From positions 158,494,929 through 158,558,928 of the forward strand of contig JAYESD010000009.1 of NCBI GenBank assembly GCA_036927565.1: a stretch of 64,000 bases of DNA, read 5' to 3'. The first letter of the stretch is position 1. Each line of letters begins with the position of its first letter. The notes under the pieces were generated by a model. That model was not told the DNA's origin and made no database searches. It worked only from the letters and a program-made list of their open reading frames with translations. Of the stretch, positions 11,609-24,090 are shown piece by piece. This stretch comes from Tuctoria greenei (lineage: Eukaryota; Streptophyta; Magnoliopsida; Poales; Poaceae). A program made the position numbers and the translations under genes.

Positions 11609-13983
11609 AATATCATACCATTTTCACCTGATGATAGACTTATCCAACATGAACTGGTTGTATCCGAAGTACTGAGCGATTGTTCCTCGAATTTTATTGC
11701 TACCAACTGGAGTTATCCAGTTGACGATTTGACCGAAGCTCTTTGCGAGAGCACTGAAATATTTGTGGTGGCTCAGTATTAAGAGTCCAGTGCCTGTTTT
11801 GGTGAGCATGTTGGTGCATGGAATTCATCATGGTACTATAGTCTTACCTACAAGTAATGTTTTCAGAACCGCAGCTCCACAGCCTCCTGACCTTTTTTTA
11901 CAACCTTATCGGAATTACCCGAATCCACCGTCCGGCCGGCGTGGCGCCTCTCGCGGTGTGGCTTACATGTACTACATGAAGCAGCGGGCACGGCCGGCGG
12001 CGGCAGGCGACAAACGCGGCGTGGCGCGGAGCTGAACGCCCTGATCGCGTCAAAGATTCGGTCGGCCGGCCCCAGCGCCCACCCAAGGGACACGACACGA
12101 CGCACACGAGCCTGAGCTGGCGGACGTTGTCGGCGGCACGTCCACGACGACCCGGACAAACTCAACCCAACTCCAGTTCAGCAAGGCCGAAGCCAACAGC
12201 CAATAGCGAGCGCGCGCGGGACGACTCGACGGCCGGCGCCTCTGCCTGCAGCGCGGGGTCCGGCGGTAGCGACGTGCGCGCGCGCGGCGGCGCTTCGTCG
12301 GCCCCGCCGATCACCTGGGACGACGACGAACGCGCGGTGCGGGGGTGGTTGATCTCACCACCACGAGGATCGATGGGCCGCGCGCTATGGGCGTGCGTGC
12401 GTGCTTGTCCGCGTCGCTCGCTCGTGCAACGCATGTATCGCGCACGCATCTACATCGTCGTAGTCTCGGTCCTCAGCCCTTATCCAGCAAGCCACCGCCT
12501 GTGCCCGCGCGCGCTCGCGTATCGCTGGCAACGATGATGATGCAGCCATCACTGTCCCACGCAACAGCAGGCGCGCGGTGCTCATCGTCGTCGGATCGAC
12601 AGCGACGTGCGTGGACTGGCCGCGCACGCTCGCGCTCGCGCTGCCGTCGGTGCCTGGCCCTGATCCATCCGCGCGTTGACCGCCGGCGACGCGGTTTAAC
12701 GCGCATAACCATATGGTTAATTAGTCAACAGCGGCATCAATCGTCCCGCACAAGTACCTATCCATGTATTCACACCGATCGACATACGGGACCTCATACT
12801 TGCACGCTTAGCTAGACGACGACTAGCTATAGCTCCGGCATGGTGCGCGCGTCCGGACAAAAATGCAGGCAACATGTACGCGCTCGCACGACAGGTAGGG
12901 GCGCATGCAGCAGCGTGTGACGTTACGTCACGTCGTGCACGATCTCTCGCAGTCGCAGTCGCAGTCGCAGAAGAACATCTGCCTGATCGAGGACGGGACG
13001 ACGACGACGACAGGGACATGCATCAGCTGTCCCGATGGATATATCCACCAGAGCCAGATCGTTCGATCACAAGGACACGGCAGCAGGGGAAGGCGGCCAC
13101 CAGATCGTTCGATCACAAGAACACGGCAGCAGGGGAAGGCCCGCGCGCCTTTGCTATGCTCTATGCCCAGTCCCGGAGCCTCGTCTAGCTGTGCCTGTGC
13201 GCCCGATCGATATGCATCGCCGCCTGCGTCTCTGGTACGCTACGCTGGGGCTGGGCGCGCGGTCGGCCGCCGGCAGCTCGAAAGCCTGATCCGATTCTGC
13301 AGTGCAGTGATCGATCCATCTATCGATCCTGTACTTGGGTCAACAGCGCGCGGCAGTAGGGGTCCGGGCCGCCAAGGCCGCTGTTCATCTCACTCTTCGA
13401 CCGATCGATCCATGCGCATCATTCATTTATTGCAGGGCCGGTTCGGTGCCCCGCGCGCGCACGCACGCACGGTCGTGGTGCTCGATCGTCGGCCGGCCGC
13501 CCGGATATCCCACCCACACGGCACCGGTCCCTTGTAGCCATTACCAACACGTCAGAACTGGAGTCGTACGTACGTACGTTGGACGTGCGCTAGCAGCTGC
13601 AGTGGCATGCACGCCGGGCTTCATCAGACTACTGCACGATACAGCAGCATGCCAGCATGTAGTATTCATCTGTATGTATGTATGCCTGGCTAGTTCTGTG
13701 CTGCTTGGCCGGTGTTGGGGTCACCCATTTTTGGGTTGCCGCAACCCGCAAGCATGACCGGCCGGTGAGATTAGCGATGATCAGAAAACAGCTGGCTACT
13801 TGGGTTTGAGCTTAGCTTTTGTTGTGTGTCCTGTAGACGACGATGACCGCGTATGTATTAGGACCACTCTCTAAACACGATCTGAGTCTCCCGAGAAGTA
13901 AACTATGCCTCTCATTGGTTATCAGTATAAATACTGCGTGCGATCTTTTGCTGTGGCGTCACATGCATCATACATATACTTAG
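11609..13983. other. GC-rich intergenic stretch without a recognised gene
   Basis: 11900-13560 is strongly GC- and CpG-rich and open in several frames on both strands, but no frame shows a recognisable domain or exon pattern. It contains an imperfect ~46 bp direct duplication (AGATCGTTCGATCACAAG... twice, about 13056-13140) and a GTACGTACGTACG run near 13566. A TATA-like TATAAATA at about 13927 has no gene after it. Confidence 0.5.
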
Positions 13984-14067
13984 TACTCCCTTTGTTTATT
14001 TTTATTTGTAACCAGTTAATTCAAAAATGAACTACCCGACGACAAATAAAAAGAAAAGGAAAAAGTA
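13984..14067. mobile_element. Stowaway MITE
   Basis: 84 bp. The left end TACTCCCTTTGTTTATTTTT pairs with the reverse complement of the right end (TACTTTTTCCTTTTCTTTTT). It includes terminal TA on both sides and an internal TTATTTGT/ACAAATAA match. Its right end is the target of the neighbouring SINE. Confidence 0.85.
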
Positions 14068-14072
14068 CATAC

Positions 14073-14377
14073 TTTTTTTGATGATGGGTAAAGTCCCGAC
14101 CTTATCCTTCGAGGAGGTTATGACCAATTTATTACAAACAAGTACAAATGCAGACACTCACAACCTATTGTCTAGAACACGGCGACGATAACTTGATGAC
14201 TAAGCATACGACTGTGGACCGGACTTCGTAAGCCAATATTACGGCACGTTCACCCCTTCACATTTTTCGTAAGTCCACTCCAGATCCTGCGCCCATGACT
14301 TCCTCTGTAGAGTACCTGTATTTAATACTGTGAAATTCAGTCTGAAATTCGCTCCCATCGGGAATCGAACTCAGGAC
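14073..14377 (-). mobile_element. tRNA-derived SINE (Au-like), 3' part, split by nested elements
   Basis: On the minus strand this part carries a near-perfect Pol III B box (AGTTCGATTCC, about 14359-14369), then GATGGGAGCGAATTTCA as in plant Au-type SINEs, and ends in an A-rich tail before 14073. Its 5' part is at 43001-43046. The whole SINE is 351 bp with 15-bp target copies at 14058-14072 and 43047-43061 (one mismatch). The Au assignment is from recall of the family; the Pol III boxes and duplication are read directly. Confidence 0.8.
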
Positions 14378-14631
14378 TGAAAGTGCATCTAGGACTCCCT
14401 TGTGGGTTTTGGATGATTTATGACAAGCAATTGGGATCCTAATCCTTTTGTTGAGATGAATGCAGGCAAATAATGAAAAATGAGCAAAATGCCAAAAAGA
14501 AGGGAAATGAGAAGCAAAGTGAATTTGAGCTCAAGGAGAAGAAAATAGTAGATTATTATGTATGGAGTGTGTTAAGGAAACACACCCAAGAGCTCAATCA
14601 CTTTCAAGCACACGCACACACAATGCACAAA

Positions 14632-16093
14632 TGAAAGCATCTAGGCCCCCGTGAGGTATGGTTTTGGTGATTAATGACAACCATTCGTAATTACTAATGA
14701 GTTTGTGGATGCAAGGTTTCACGTATATCACATCAAGCGTTAACGACTATCTATTCAAATCATCTACCACTCATTGGATACGAATGGAGACCCCTCAAAC
14801 AACCTATTCTAAAGGGGTTATTCAATTCTCATGAAGGCTAAATGAAGAACTCACACAACGACTCTATTCTATCAAAATTGGCAACACAAGAAGATCAATA
14901 TTCATCAGAACATTATTTGCAACAAGTGTCAAAGAGGTCACTCGAGAAGCTTCTAAAAGTTCAACTCGAAGCAAACAAATTACACTCACCGGATCGTCCG
15001 ATGGTCTGGAAAATGCACACATCGGTCGATTGGGGCTCAACAGAAGAAGAAGACCTCAGAATGAAGTGCACACCGGATCATCCGATGCTAGAGACAAGTG
15101 GACATCGGTGAAGTTCAACAGAAAGATTAATTTGTCTCAACAATTCTGGAGAAACACTCAGCGGATCATCCGATGCAGAAGCAAAGTGTACATCGGTCCA
15201 GTTCAACAGAAACATTATTTCTGGACCAAATCTGAAGACAAAGCTCACCGGATCATCCGATGATTGAGAAGGGGTAGCATCGGTCGAATAACGGTCACTT
15301 CTGACACAGTGACATCAGCTAATCTAATTACACCGATGCTCAGAAAAGATGGTCATCGGATCATCCGATGTACACAGAAAAAGTAATCAGCCAACTTTTT
15401 CAACGGCTAATTCAGTTGGGCTGGCTATTTAACCCCCTTCCACCAGTCATTTCGACAACACTTGACAACCAGAGCATGCCTACACATCCTCAAGTGTCCA
15501 AGACCTAGAACAATCATTTACACACCCTTTCCGTCCATCTACACCTCAAGATATAGGCTAGACCTAGCTAGAGAGAAGCTTGTGTGCGTCCTCTCTGGGT
15601 GAGTGGAGTCTCTAGACCAGTGAGAGCCGTGAGGGAGTGCATTCTTGGTGATTGCATTCACCTTGTATCAAGAGGAGAGTAGAGAGATCGCTCCGGAGCT
15701 TGCCGAGACAATTGTGGAAGCCCGGAGGACCGAAGTTGTACAAGGCTTGAGCTCCACCTTGGCGGAGATGGCGAACGGAGAAAGTTAGTGGATTCACTTG
15801 TCTTGGTGACTTGGGAGTGGCAATACCCTTTGGTGGGTGCCACAACGTGGATGTAGGAAGATCCTAGTAATCTTACCGAACCACGGGAAAAATCGCCGTG
15901 TCTCCGCGTCTTCGAGCGTTTGCATTCCTCTCCCTACCCCTTTACGATTACGTTTTACTATTCCGCTCTTAACTCTCTTGATTGCGTGGTTGACTTGCAT
16001 AGGGAATTGGGCTTAACAATTAAAGTTTTTAAATTGCCTTAAAATTTGAAAAAGCCCAATTCACCCCCCCTCTTGGGCGTTTCGATCCTTACA
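14632..16093 (+). mobile_element. Solo LTR of a second Sirevirus-like family
   Basis: 1462 bp, TGAAAGCATCTAGGCCCC to GATCCTTACA, with a perfect 5-bp duplication ACAAA at 14627-14631 and 16094-16098. The 3' LTR of the host element shows the empty site. Start and end resemble the host LTR (CATCTAGG start, CACCCCCCCTC near the end), so it is a related but distinct family left after LTR-LTR recombination. Confidence 0.92.
14980..15372 (+). repeat. Palindromic CGGATCATCCG repeats in solo LTR
   Basis: CACCGGATCATCCGATG and variants recur about five to six times (near 14990, 15071, 15160, 15249 and 15356), usually followed 20-60 bp later by CATCGGTC. The core is a near-palindrome. Confidence 0.8.
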
Positions 16094-16104
16094 ACAAAGT
16101 TATA

Positions 16105-16592
16105 CAGGACCGGACTAGTCCGATATTAGCCGGACTAGTCCGATATCACTTTCTGCACTAGATCGGACACGGTATCCACCGGACTAGTCCGATATCTTTC
16201 TGATCCACTTCGGACTAGTCCTCCCCAATGCAGACTAGTCCTCAACACAATGCACAAGTCACAAAAAATTGGACAAGTCCGTTGTGATCCGGACTAGTCC
16301 GATATTCTTTCTGATCCACTTCGAACAAGTCCGGTGTCTACACGGACTAGTCCGATATACACACTGATATAAATCGAACAAGTCCTCCAAGTGCGGACTT
16401 GTCATCCTAAACACTTAGGGTTTCATATGTCCGGACAAGTCCGATGGCAATCGGACTAGTCCGAAGATTTCCAGTAGTGAAATCGGACAAGTCCGTTTTC
16501 AACCGGACTAGTCCGATATTCCTGGACACTTAGGGTTTGCTACACACAGCACACCGGACTAGTCCGGTGACCACCACGGACTAGTCCAATCT
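16105..16592 (+). repeat. GGACTAGTCC / GGACAAGTCC palindrome cluster (5' LTR U3)
   Basis: About 17 copies of the 10-bp palindrome GGACTAGTCC or its GGACAAGTCC variant within ~490 bp, often inside CCGGACTAGTCCGATAT. The same cluster lies at 26371-26835 in the 3' LTR, and further copies lie at 17283-17315, 19605-19672, 23352-23505, 23680-23690 and 23900-23990. Confidence 0.92.
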
Positions 16593-16626
16593 TTCTGAAC
16601 CCTAACGGTCACTTTTAGAAACCCCA

Positions 16627-16635
16627 TATAAATAG
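16627..16635 (+). promoter_or_regulatory. TATA box of Sirevirus-type 5' LTR
   Basis: TATAAATAG about 35 bp after the palindrome cluster. The same box is at 26873-26881 in the 3' LTR. Confidence 0.75.
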
Positions 16636-17406
16636 AGGTGCACGACCCACTTTTACAATTGCCCGAACCCTAGCGCCGTCACACCTCCCAAGAGACTCAA
16701 AAACCACCTCTCTCCACGAAATTAAATGCAAAATCGATCAATCTATTGAAGATCACTTCTAGATCATTGGAGAGACACTTGGCACACATCATTGAGCTCT
16801 TGGTTTGATTCTCTAACACACTCTTGCATTTCAATTTGTAATTTTCGAGTGTGTTATTGGTGGCTTTGTAAGTTGTAATCAAGGGAGCTCTCAACGTGTG
16901 AGAACACCCCTTCAACTTGGTTATTTACCCTTTGTGATTAGTGGAAGAGGATTGACCTTCGTGGCGATCCGACGAGGGAAGGGTTGGAGAAGACCCGATC
17001 CTTTTGTGGGCTCCTCAACATGGACGTAGTTGCCTTCGTGGTAGCCGAACCACGGGATAAATAGTGTGTCTTGTCCTTTTGCGTTCTTCATCTTAATTGA
17101 TCAACTTAATCTAGGGTTTGATTCACTTTGTTCAATTTGAGTTAAATTGTTGAACAAGAGCCTTAATTGTAATAGAATTTGACATACAACTATTAAACTG
17201 TCATTCAAGTTTATATTTCCGCTGCAAACATTAACGAATCAATCAAATTGACTGAACTTGATCAACTTAGCCCGTGAAAACTGGACTAGTCTGCACTTTA
17301 CCGGACTAGTCCGATATCTCTGGTATTGACTTTGTTGTTGAGTGTTACAGGAACCGAGAAAATCCAAGAAGGCCTATTCACCCCCCCTCTAGGCCTACAT
17401 TCAATT

Positions 17407-17420
17407 GGTATCAGAGCAGG
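17407..17420 (+). other. Primer-binding site of Sirevirus-type element
   Basis: TGGTATCAGAGCAG three bases after the LTR end. Perfect match to the usual initiator tRNA-Met site. Confidence 0.95.
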
Positions 17421-17455
17421 TTCTTCAAGAAAGAGTGCAACCACTCGAAGAGATC

Positions 17456-19870
17456 ATGTCGGACATGAAGGAAGTTCAGAAAATCAACAACCAGGAAGAA
17501 GTGAACAACAACAAGAACCAAAAGCTGGAAAAGTATCTCGAAGCAATTCAAGACTTCGATGATGATGACGAGGAGACGTTGGAGCTGAAAGCACCCCTCA
17601 GAAAGAAAGCACTTTCCAAAGAGAAAGCTAAAGTTGAAGAAAAGAAGAAGGGGAGTAGTCACACCGACTACTCCCGATATCCTTTTAACTATGATCGTTT
17701 AAATTCAAACAACAGCCATTACCTATCTATTCCTCTTGGAAAAGCCCCACACTTCGATGGGAGTGATTACTCCATGTGGAGGCAAAATATGAAGATGCAC
17801 TTGATTTCCCTTAACCCAAGTTTATGGCATATTGTGTGCACAGGAATAGACATCCCAGATGACGACGAAGAGCTCACCCCAAGTCAAGAGCAAGCCATCC
17901 ACAGAAACGCTTAAGCCGCAGCCGTAATCACCTCCTCTCTAAGTCGAGATGAATTCACAAAGGTGGATGGGCTGGAGATTGCCAAGGAAATATGGGACAC
18001 ACTACAAACAGCCCATGAAGGTGACCTGCATGTGCAGGAGGCGAAAATTGAAATGATCGAAGGCGAACTAGGAAGGTTCGCAATTGAGGAAGACGAGTCT
18101 CCCCAGGACATGTACAACCGATTGAAGACACTTGTAAACAAGGTTCGATCATATGGGAGCAAGAAGTGGAATGACCACGAGGTTGTAAAGCTCATCCTTA
18201 GAGCCTTTATGCCTCACAATGTCACACTATGCTCTATGATCAGAGAAAGTCCCGGGTACAAGAGGATGACTCCAGATGAATTGCTTGGGAAAATCATCAA
18301 CTTTGAAATGATGGAGAAACAAGCCAAGCACGTCAAAGAAATAGCCGACCTCACATCGGCCAAGAAGAAGGGAGTTGCCTTAAAGTCCACACTCAAGCCT
18401 CTATCCAAAGAAGCAAGAGAAGCACAACGTGAGGAGGACAGCGATGATGAAAGCAGTGAGCTGGACGAAGAGGATATGATTTTGTTCATGAAAAAGTTCA
18501 AAAGAATAATGAAGAAAAGACAAGGAACAAAATCAAGTGAAGGCAAGTACAAGGAGAGGACAAAGCCGAAGATGAGGCGGGCGTGCTATAATTGTGGTGA
18601 GTATAACCACTTTATAGTCGATTGCCCGTATGAGGACAACAAGAAGAAGAATAAAGAAGCCAAGCCTCAACCGAAGAAATTCTTCAAGAAGAAGAAACAA
18701 GCTGAACAAGCACACATTGGAAAGGAGTGGGACTCAAACGATGAGTCATCATCATCTGATGAAGAAGAGATGGCTAGCATAGCCATTGAAAGCACGTCCA
18801 AGAAACCCACACTCTTCCCCACGCTCGGTACAAAGAAGGGAAATGGCACTTGCCTCATGGCAAAGGAAGGTAAACGCAAGGTAAACATCAAAACTCCTTC
18901 CATGCATTCCTACTCAAGTAATGATGAACTAGATAGTGATGATGAAGATATGTTAATTGGATTGGATAGAAAAACTGCTGCTAAAATGAAATTTTTACTT
19001 GACCAACTTGTTGAGAAGAAATGGCTAATTGATTGTCAAGAGGACATGATTATCTCCCAAAAGGAGAAGTATGTCGAACTTGACAATCTTCTAGTTCTTG
19101 AAAAGGAGAAAAACAGCTCACTAGAGCTTGAGCTAGCTTCAAGCAAGAAAACTTGCTTGGAGTTAACCAACTCAAACGTTGCAATCAAGGATCAACTTGA
19201 TGACCTGATCAAGGTTAACAAGATCCTTGAAGTGCAAGTTGAGTCACTCAAGCTAAGTGAATCTTCCTCCTCTTCAAGTCTACCTTCTCAACCCACTTCA
19301 ACTAATCTTGTTCATATGTGCAAATGTGGTAAAATCAACACCAGTTTGAAGGAAAAGTCTACCCCCACAAATGATAAAAATCCTACCCAATGTAGAATAT
19401 TTGACAAGGAGAGGATCAACTATGCACGTAGTGCATACTTGGTCCAAAGACCTCCAAATGTCAAGTATGGCATTGGTTACTCTTATGATGGAAAGCAAAA
19501 TGCTGGAAGTCATAAGAATAACAAGGGAAGGATTACTTTTGTGAAGGGAGGACCCTCACAACCTGGTAACTCGAAAATTAAGAACCCGAACTCTCATGAA
19601 CACCAGACTAGTCCAGTTGTGGTCCGGACAAGTCCGGTCATCCGGACAAGTCCGGTCACCCAGACTAGTCCGATCCATAAACAACAGCAACTTTTGTTCA
19701 AAACATTTGATGCCTCTTATGTATTAATGAGAAACAATCTTGGTAAAGTTTATGCTTATTATGCTGGGCCACGCCATGGGAACACAAAATCCCATGTGTG
19801 GGTGCCCAAATGTATTATAACTAACCTCCAAGGACCCAAGCAAGCTTGGGTACCTAAAACCAAGGCATAA
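17456..19870 (+). pseudogene. Sirevirus-type Gag, one premature stop
   Basis: Structural polyprotein that would coat the element's RNA. The ATG at 17456 is chosen as the first in frame after the primer site. The reading frame is open to TAA 19868-19870 except for TAA at 17912-17914. An N-terminal acidic/lysine-rich stretch is followed by a capsid-like UBN2-type region (FDGSDYSMWRQNMKMHL, then EIWDTLQTAHEGD). A CCHC knuckle CYNCGEYNHFIVDC lies near 18594-18635. A long C-terminal coiled coil (about 19000-19260) and a Ser-rich tail follow. The palindromic repeat is present inside the coding part at 19605-19672 as translated QTSPVVVRTSPV. Longer than most copia Gags, as usual for Sireviruses. Confidence 0.9.
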
Positions 19871-19871
19871 T

Positions 19872-22800
19872 TTGTTTCTGCAGGCCTATTCCTCCGGTGG
19901 ATCCAAATGGGTGCTAGACAGTGGATGCACCAACCACATGACCGGAGAAAGGAGGATGTTCGTGGAATATGAAGAAAACGAGGACCCAAACGAAGGCATC
20001 TACTTCGAAGATAATAGTCAAGGAAGGGTGCTCGGTACCGGTAAAATAGCAATATCCTCTGAACACACTCTTTCTCATGTTTTACATGTTGAATCTTTAG
20101 ATTATAACCTGTTGTCCATATCTCAATTATGTGACAAAGGTTATAATTGCTTGTTCACTAACGAGGGTGTGACCGTCTCAAGGAGGAGTGATGGTTCCGT
20201 TGCATTCAAGGGTATGTTGAAGGGAAAGCTTTACCTTGTTGACTTCAACAAGGATAAAGCCGAACTCGACACATGCTTGATTGCAAAAACCAACATGGGT
20301 TGGCTGTGGCATAGACGGCTAGCACATGTTGGTATGAGGAATCTTCAAAAACTCCTCAAGGGCGATCACATCCGAGGTTTGAAAGATGTTGTCTTTGAGA
20401 AAGACAGGCCTTGTAGCGCGTGCCAAGCTGGGAAGCAAGTTGGAGCACATCATCCTGCAAAGAACATCATGACTACGACAAGACCGCTCGAACTACTTCA
20501 TATCGACTTGTTTGGTCCAATTGCTTACATAAGCATCAGCGGTAATAAATATGGTTTAGTCATTATTGATGATTTTTCCCGCTTCACTTGAGTGTTCTTT
20601 TTGCATAACAAGTCAGAAACACAAGGGACACTCAAGAAATTCTTCAAGCGAGCGCAAAACGAGTTCTCACTATCGATCAAGAGTATTCAGAGCGACAACG
20701 GCATGGAGTTCAAGAACATACAAGTGGAGGAGTACCTTGATGAGGAGGGAATCAAGCATGAATTTTCAGCACCATACTCTCCACAACAAAACGGAGTTGC
20801 CGAAAGGAAGAACCGAACGCTCATAGAGATGGCAAGAACAATGCTCGATGAATACAATACTTCGGATCGATTTTGGGCGGAAGCAATTAACACCGCTTGC
20901 CACGCCGCAAATCGACTCTACCTTCATCGACTACTCAAGAAGACTCCTTATAAGCTACTCACCGGTAACAAACCAAACATTTCATATTTTCGAGTTTTCG
21001 GCTATCCAGGTTATATCTTGAACAAGAAGCTCAGAACTTCAAAGTTCGCTTCAAAGTCCGATGAAGGTTTCTTGCTTGGTTATGATTCGAACACTTACGC
21101 CTATCGTGTTTTCAACAAGGCCTCCGGACTTGTTGAAGTGGCACGTGACGTAGTGTTCGATGAAACTAATGGCTCCCAAAAGGAGCAAGTTGATCAATGT
21201 GAATTAGGTAAATAAGAAGCTCCTTATCAAGCATTGAAGAGAATGGCTCTAGGCGAAGTTCGACCACAAGAGTCATCGTCACAAATACAAGAGGAAAGTG
21301 AACCACAAGAGGAGATCAACAATCAAGGGGGAGCTTCGATACAAGATCAATCACAAGAATATGAAGATGATCAACAAATCAACGAGGGCAACCACTCAGG
21401 GGGAGAAGAAAATGATCACCAACACACAACTCTCCAAATGCCACACCCAAGAGTACACCAATGCATTCAAAGGGATCACCCAACCGACAACATCATCGGT
21501 GACATCCAAAAGGGAGTAACCACTAGATCTCGTATAGCTAATTTTTGTGAGCATTACTCGTTTGTCTCCTTTTTGGAACCACGCAGGACTGAGGATGCAT
21601 TGAAGGATCCGGACTGGGTGGTGGCAATGCAAGAAGAGTTGAACAACTTCAAGAGAAACGAGGTTTGGGAACTTGTGGCAAGACCCAATGCAAATATAGT
21701 GGGCACCAAGTGGGTCTTCCACAACAAGCAAGACGAACACGAAGTGGTGACAAGAAACAAGGCACGACTTGTGGCCAAAGGTTACTCACATGTCGAAGGT
21801 TTGGATTTCGATGAGACTTTTGCTCCAGTAGCTAGGCTTGAATCAATTAGAATATTACTTGCATATGCTACTCACCATGATTTCAAGCTGTATCAAATGG
21901 ACGTGAAAAGCGCCTTCCTCAACGGACCGATCAAAGAAGAGGTGTACGTGGAGTAACCACCCGGGTTTGAAGACGAAGAGTTCCCCGACCACGTATATAA
22001 ACTGCGTAAGGCTCTCTATGGCCTCAAACAAGCTCCTAGAGCTTGGTATGAGTGTCTTAGAGATTTCTTAATTGATAATGGTTTTCAAATTGGCAAAGTA
22101 GATTATACATTATTCACAAAGAATCTAGATAATGATCTTTTTATTTGCCAAATCTATGTTGATGATATAATTTTTGGGTCAACTAACCAATCTTTCTGTG
22201 AAGAACTTAGTAGAATTATGACAAACAGGTTTGAAATGTCAATGATGGGAGAATTGAAGTACTTCTTGGGATTCCAAGTGCGGCAACAAAGGGAAGGAAC
22301 ATTCATAAGCCAAACCAAGTACACGCAGGACATACTCAAGAAGTTTGGCATGGACAAGGCAAAGCCCATAAAGACTCCCATGGCTACGAATGGCCACTTG
22401 GATCTCAATGAAGATGGACCGAGCGTCGACCAAAAGGTATATCGCTCCATGACTGGATCTCTACTCTACTTATGTGCATCTAGGCCAGATATTATGTTGA
22501 GTGTATGTTTGTGTGCAAGATTTCAAGCCAACCCTAAGGAATGTCACTTGACAGCCGTAAAAAGAATCTTGAGATATTTAGTTCATACACGCAACCTTGG
22601 TCTTTGGTACCCAAAAGGCTCCAAATTCAATCTCATTGGTTGCTCCGATGCAGATTATGCCGGGTGCAAAGTTGATAGAAAAAGCACCTCTGGCACATGC
22701 CAATTCCTAGGAAGATCTTTGGTTTCTTGGTCATATAAGAAACAAAATTCCATTGCATTATCCATAGCCGAAGCGGAGTATGTTGCAGCCGGGAGTTGTT

Positions 22801-23108
22801 GTGCACAACTCCTTTGGATGCGACAAACTCTAAGGGATTACGGTTACAATATGAACCGTATTCCTCTCCTTTGTGATAATGAGAGTGCCATTAAAATAGC
22901 CCACAATCTAGTTGAGCACTCTAGGACTAAACACATAGACATAAGACATCATTTCTTGAGAGACCATTCCATGAAAGGAGACATAACCATCTCACATGTC
23001 AACACCCAAAAACAATTGGCCGACATATTCACCAAGCCACTTGATGAAAAGCGTTTTTGCGAACTCCGAAATGAGCTAAATATTCTTGATTCTCGGAGTG
23101 TGGCTTGA
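19872..23108 (+). pseudogene. Sirevirus-type Pol (protease, integrase, RT, RNase H), three premature stops
   Basis: Lies in the +1 frame relative to Gag, starting just after its stop. Protease motif WVLDSGCTNHMTG is near 19917. GAG-pre-integrase WLWHRRLAHVGM is followed by a zinc-site CSACQAGKQ and an integrase core with HIDLFGPI, QSDNGMEFKN and QQNGVAERKNRT. RT starts near 21650 (VGTKWVFHNKQD), with YGLKQAPRAWYE and YVDD at 22155-22166. RNase H has SDADYAGCKVDRKSTSG and the end reads QLADIFTKPL. In-frame stops at 20589-20591, 21213-21215 and 21954-21956 make it non-functional. Confidence 0.92.
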
Positions 23109-24090
23109 AAAGTTGCATACATGTATGATTGCTTCAAAAATGTTGATTGAATTGTGAAAATCATCCCTCTCCATTTTTCTCTCGAAAAACTATGTCAATT
23201 ATTAGATCTTGATGAATTTTGATCATTGTATGATTGTTGTATGCTTACTGGTCAAATTCATCAAGATTACTTGAATTGTTTTGCCTCTCTATTCTCTATT
23301 ATTGAACCTTCAAATATATATGAATGGTCTATGCAATTCTTTCCTGGTGACCACGGACTAGTCTGTGGTTACCCAGACTAGTCCGCCCATGCAAACTAGT
23401 CCGCAGAGTGCCGGTTAGGCCGGACTAGTCCGATAGACCACGGACTAGTCCGATATAGGTCTCTGGATGACTTCGGACTAGTCCGGTCATGTCCGGACTT
23501 ATCCGATTTTTCGTGTCCATAACCCTAGCCGCCACCAAACCCTAATCTCCTCACCCTCACATTCGCTCTAGGATTCCTCTCTCTTGCGCTCGAGCTCCCA
23601 AAGCGATCTTTTGCATCCTCCGTCGAAAAGCCACTCATTTGGGTGGAGATCAAGCTTGAAGACTTGGGGATTGAAGCTAGCGGACTAGTCCGGCCTCCAA
23701 CCCCCAAACCTTCGAGCCTCCATCGATTTCTTCGGTAAAAATCTTCAAAATCCTAGAAATCGTGTTTTTCTCAATTGTTGATCGTTTGGCCTAGCACCCT
23801 TCACTAGTTACATGTTTAGTTGATGTACTACGTGTATGCTAGACTAGATTTGCATTAGGGATTGTATCCTGTCCAATCTGTTAGGTTTTTGAGGATGAAC
23901 ACTGGACTAGTCCGGTCCATGTACGGACAAGTCCGGTACACCGGACTAGTCCGTGCCTGAGCACCGGACAAGTCCGATGTTTCTGAACCTGAAACCTAAT
24001 TCCTTAATTCCTTAATGCCATCCATTGCTATCTTGTCTTACTTATGCCTTGTATAACTTGTCATTATTCTTGCTCAATCATTCTCAGATA

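Larger units (their letters stand above)
14378..17403 (+). repeat. 5' LTR of Sirevirus-type element (interrupted by solo LTR)
   Basis: Starts TGAAAGTGCATCTAGG and ends GGCCTACATTCA. After removing 14632-16098 it is about 1559 bp against 1539 bp for the 3' LTR. It contains about 19 copies of GGACTAGTCC or GGACAAGTCC variants. The TATA box is at 16627. Confidence 0.93.

Noticed and set aside
12127..13757. Several overlapping ORFs on both strands in the GC-rich stretch
   Set aside because: Arg/Ser/Ala-rich in all frames with no motif or exon structure; base composition explains their openness.
13920..13940. TATA box TATAAATA as a gene promoter
   Set aside because: Directly followed by a Stowaway MITE and the SINE with no coding sequence; chance match is likely.
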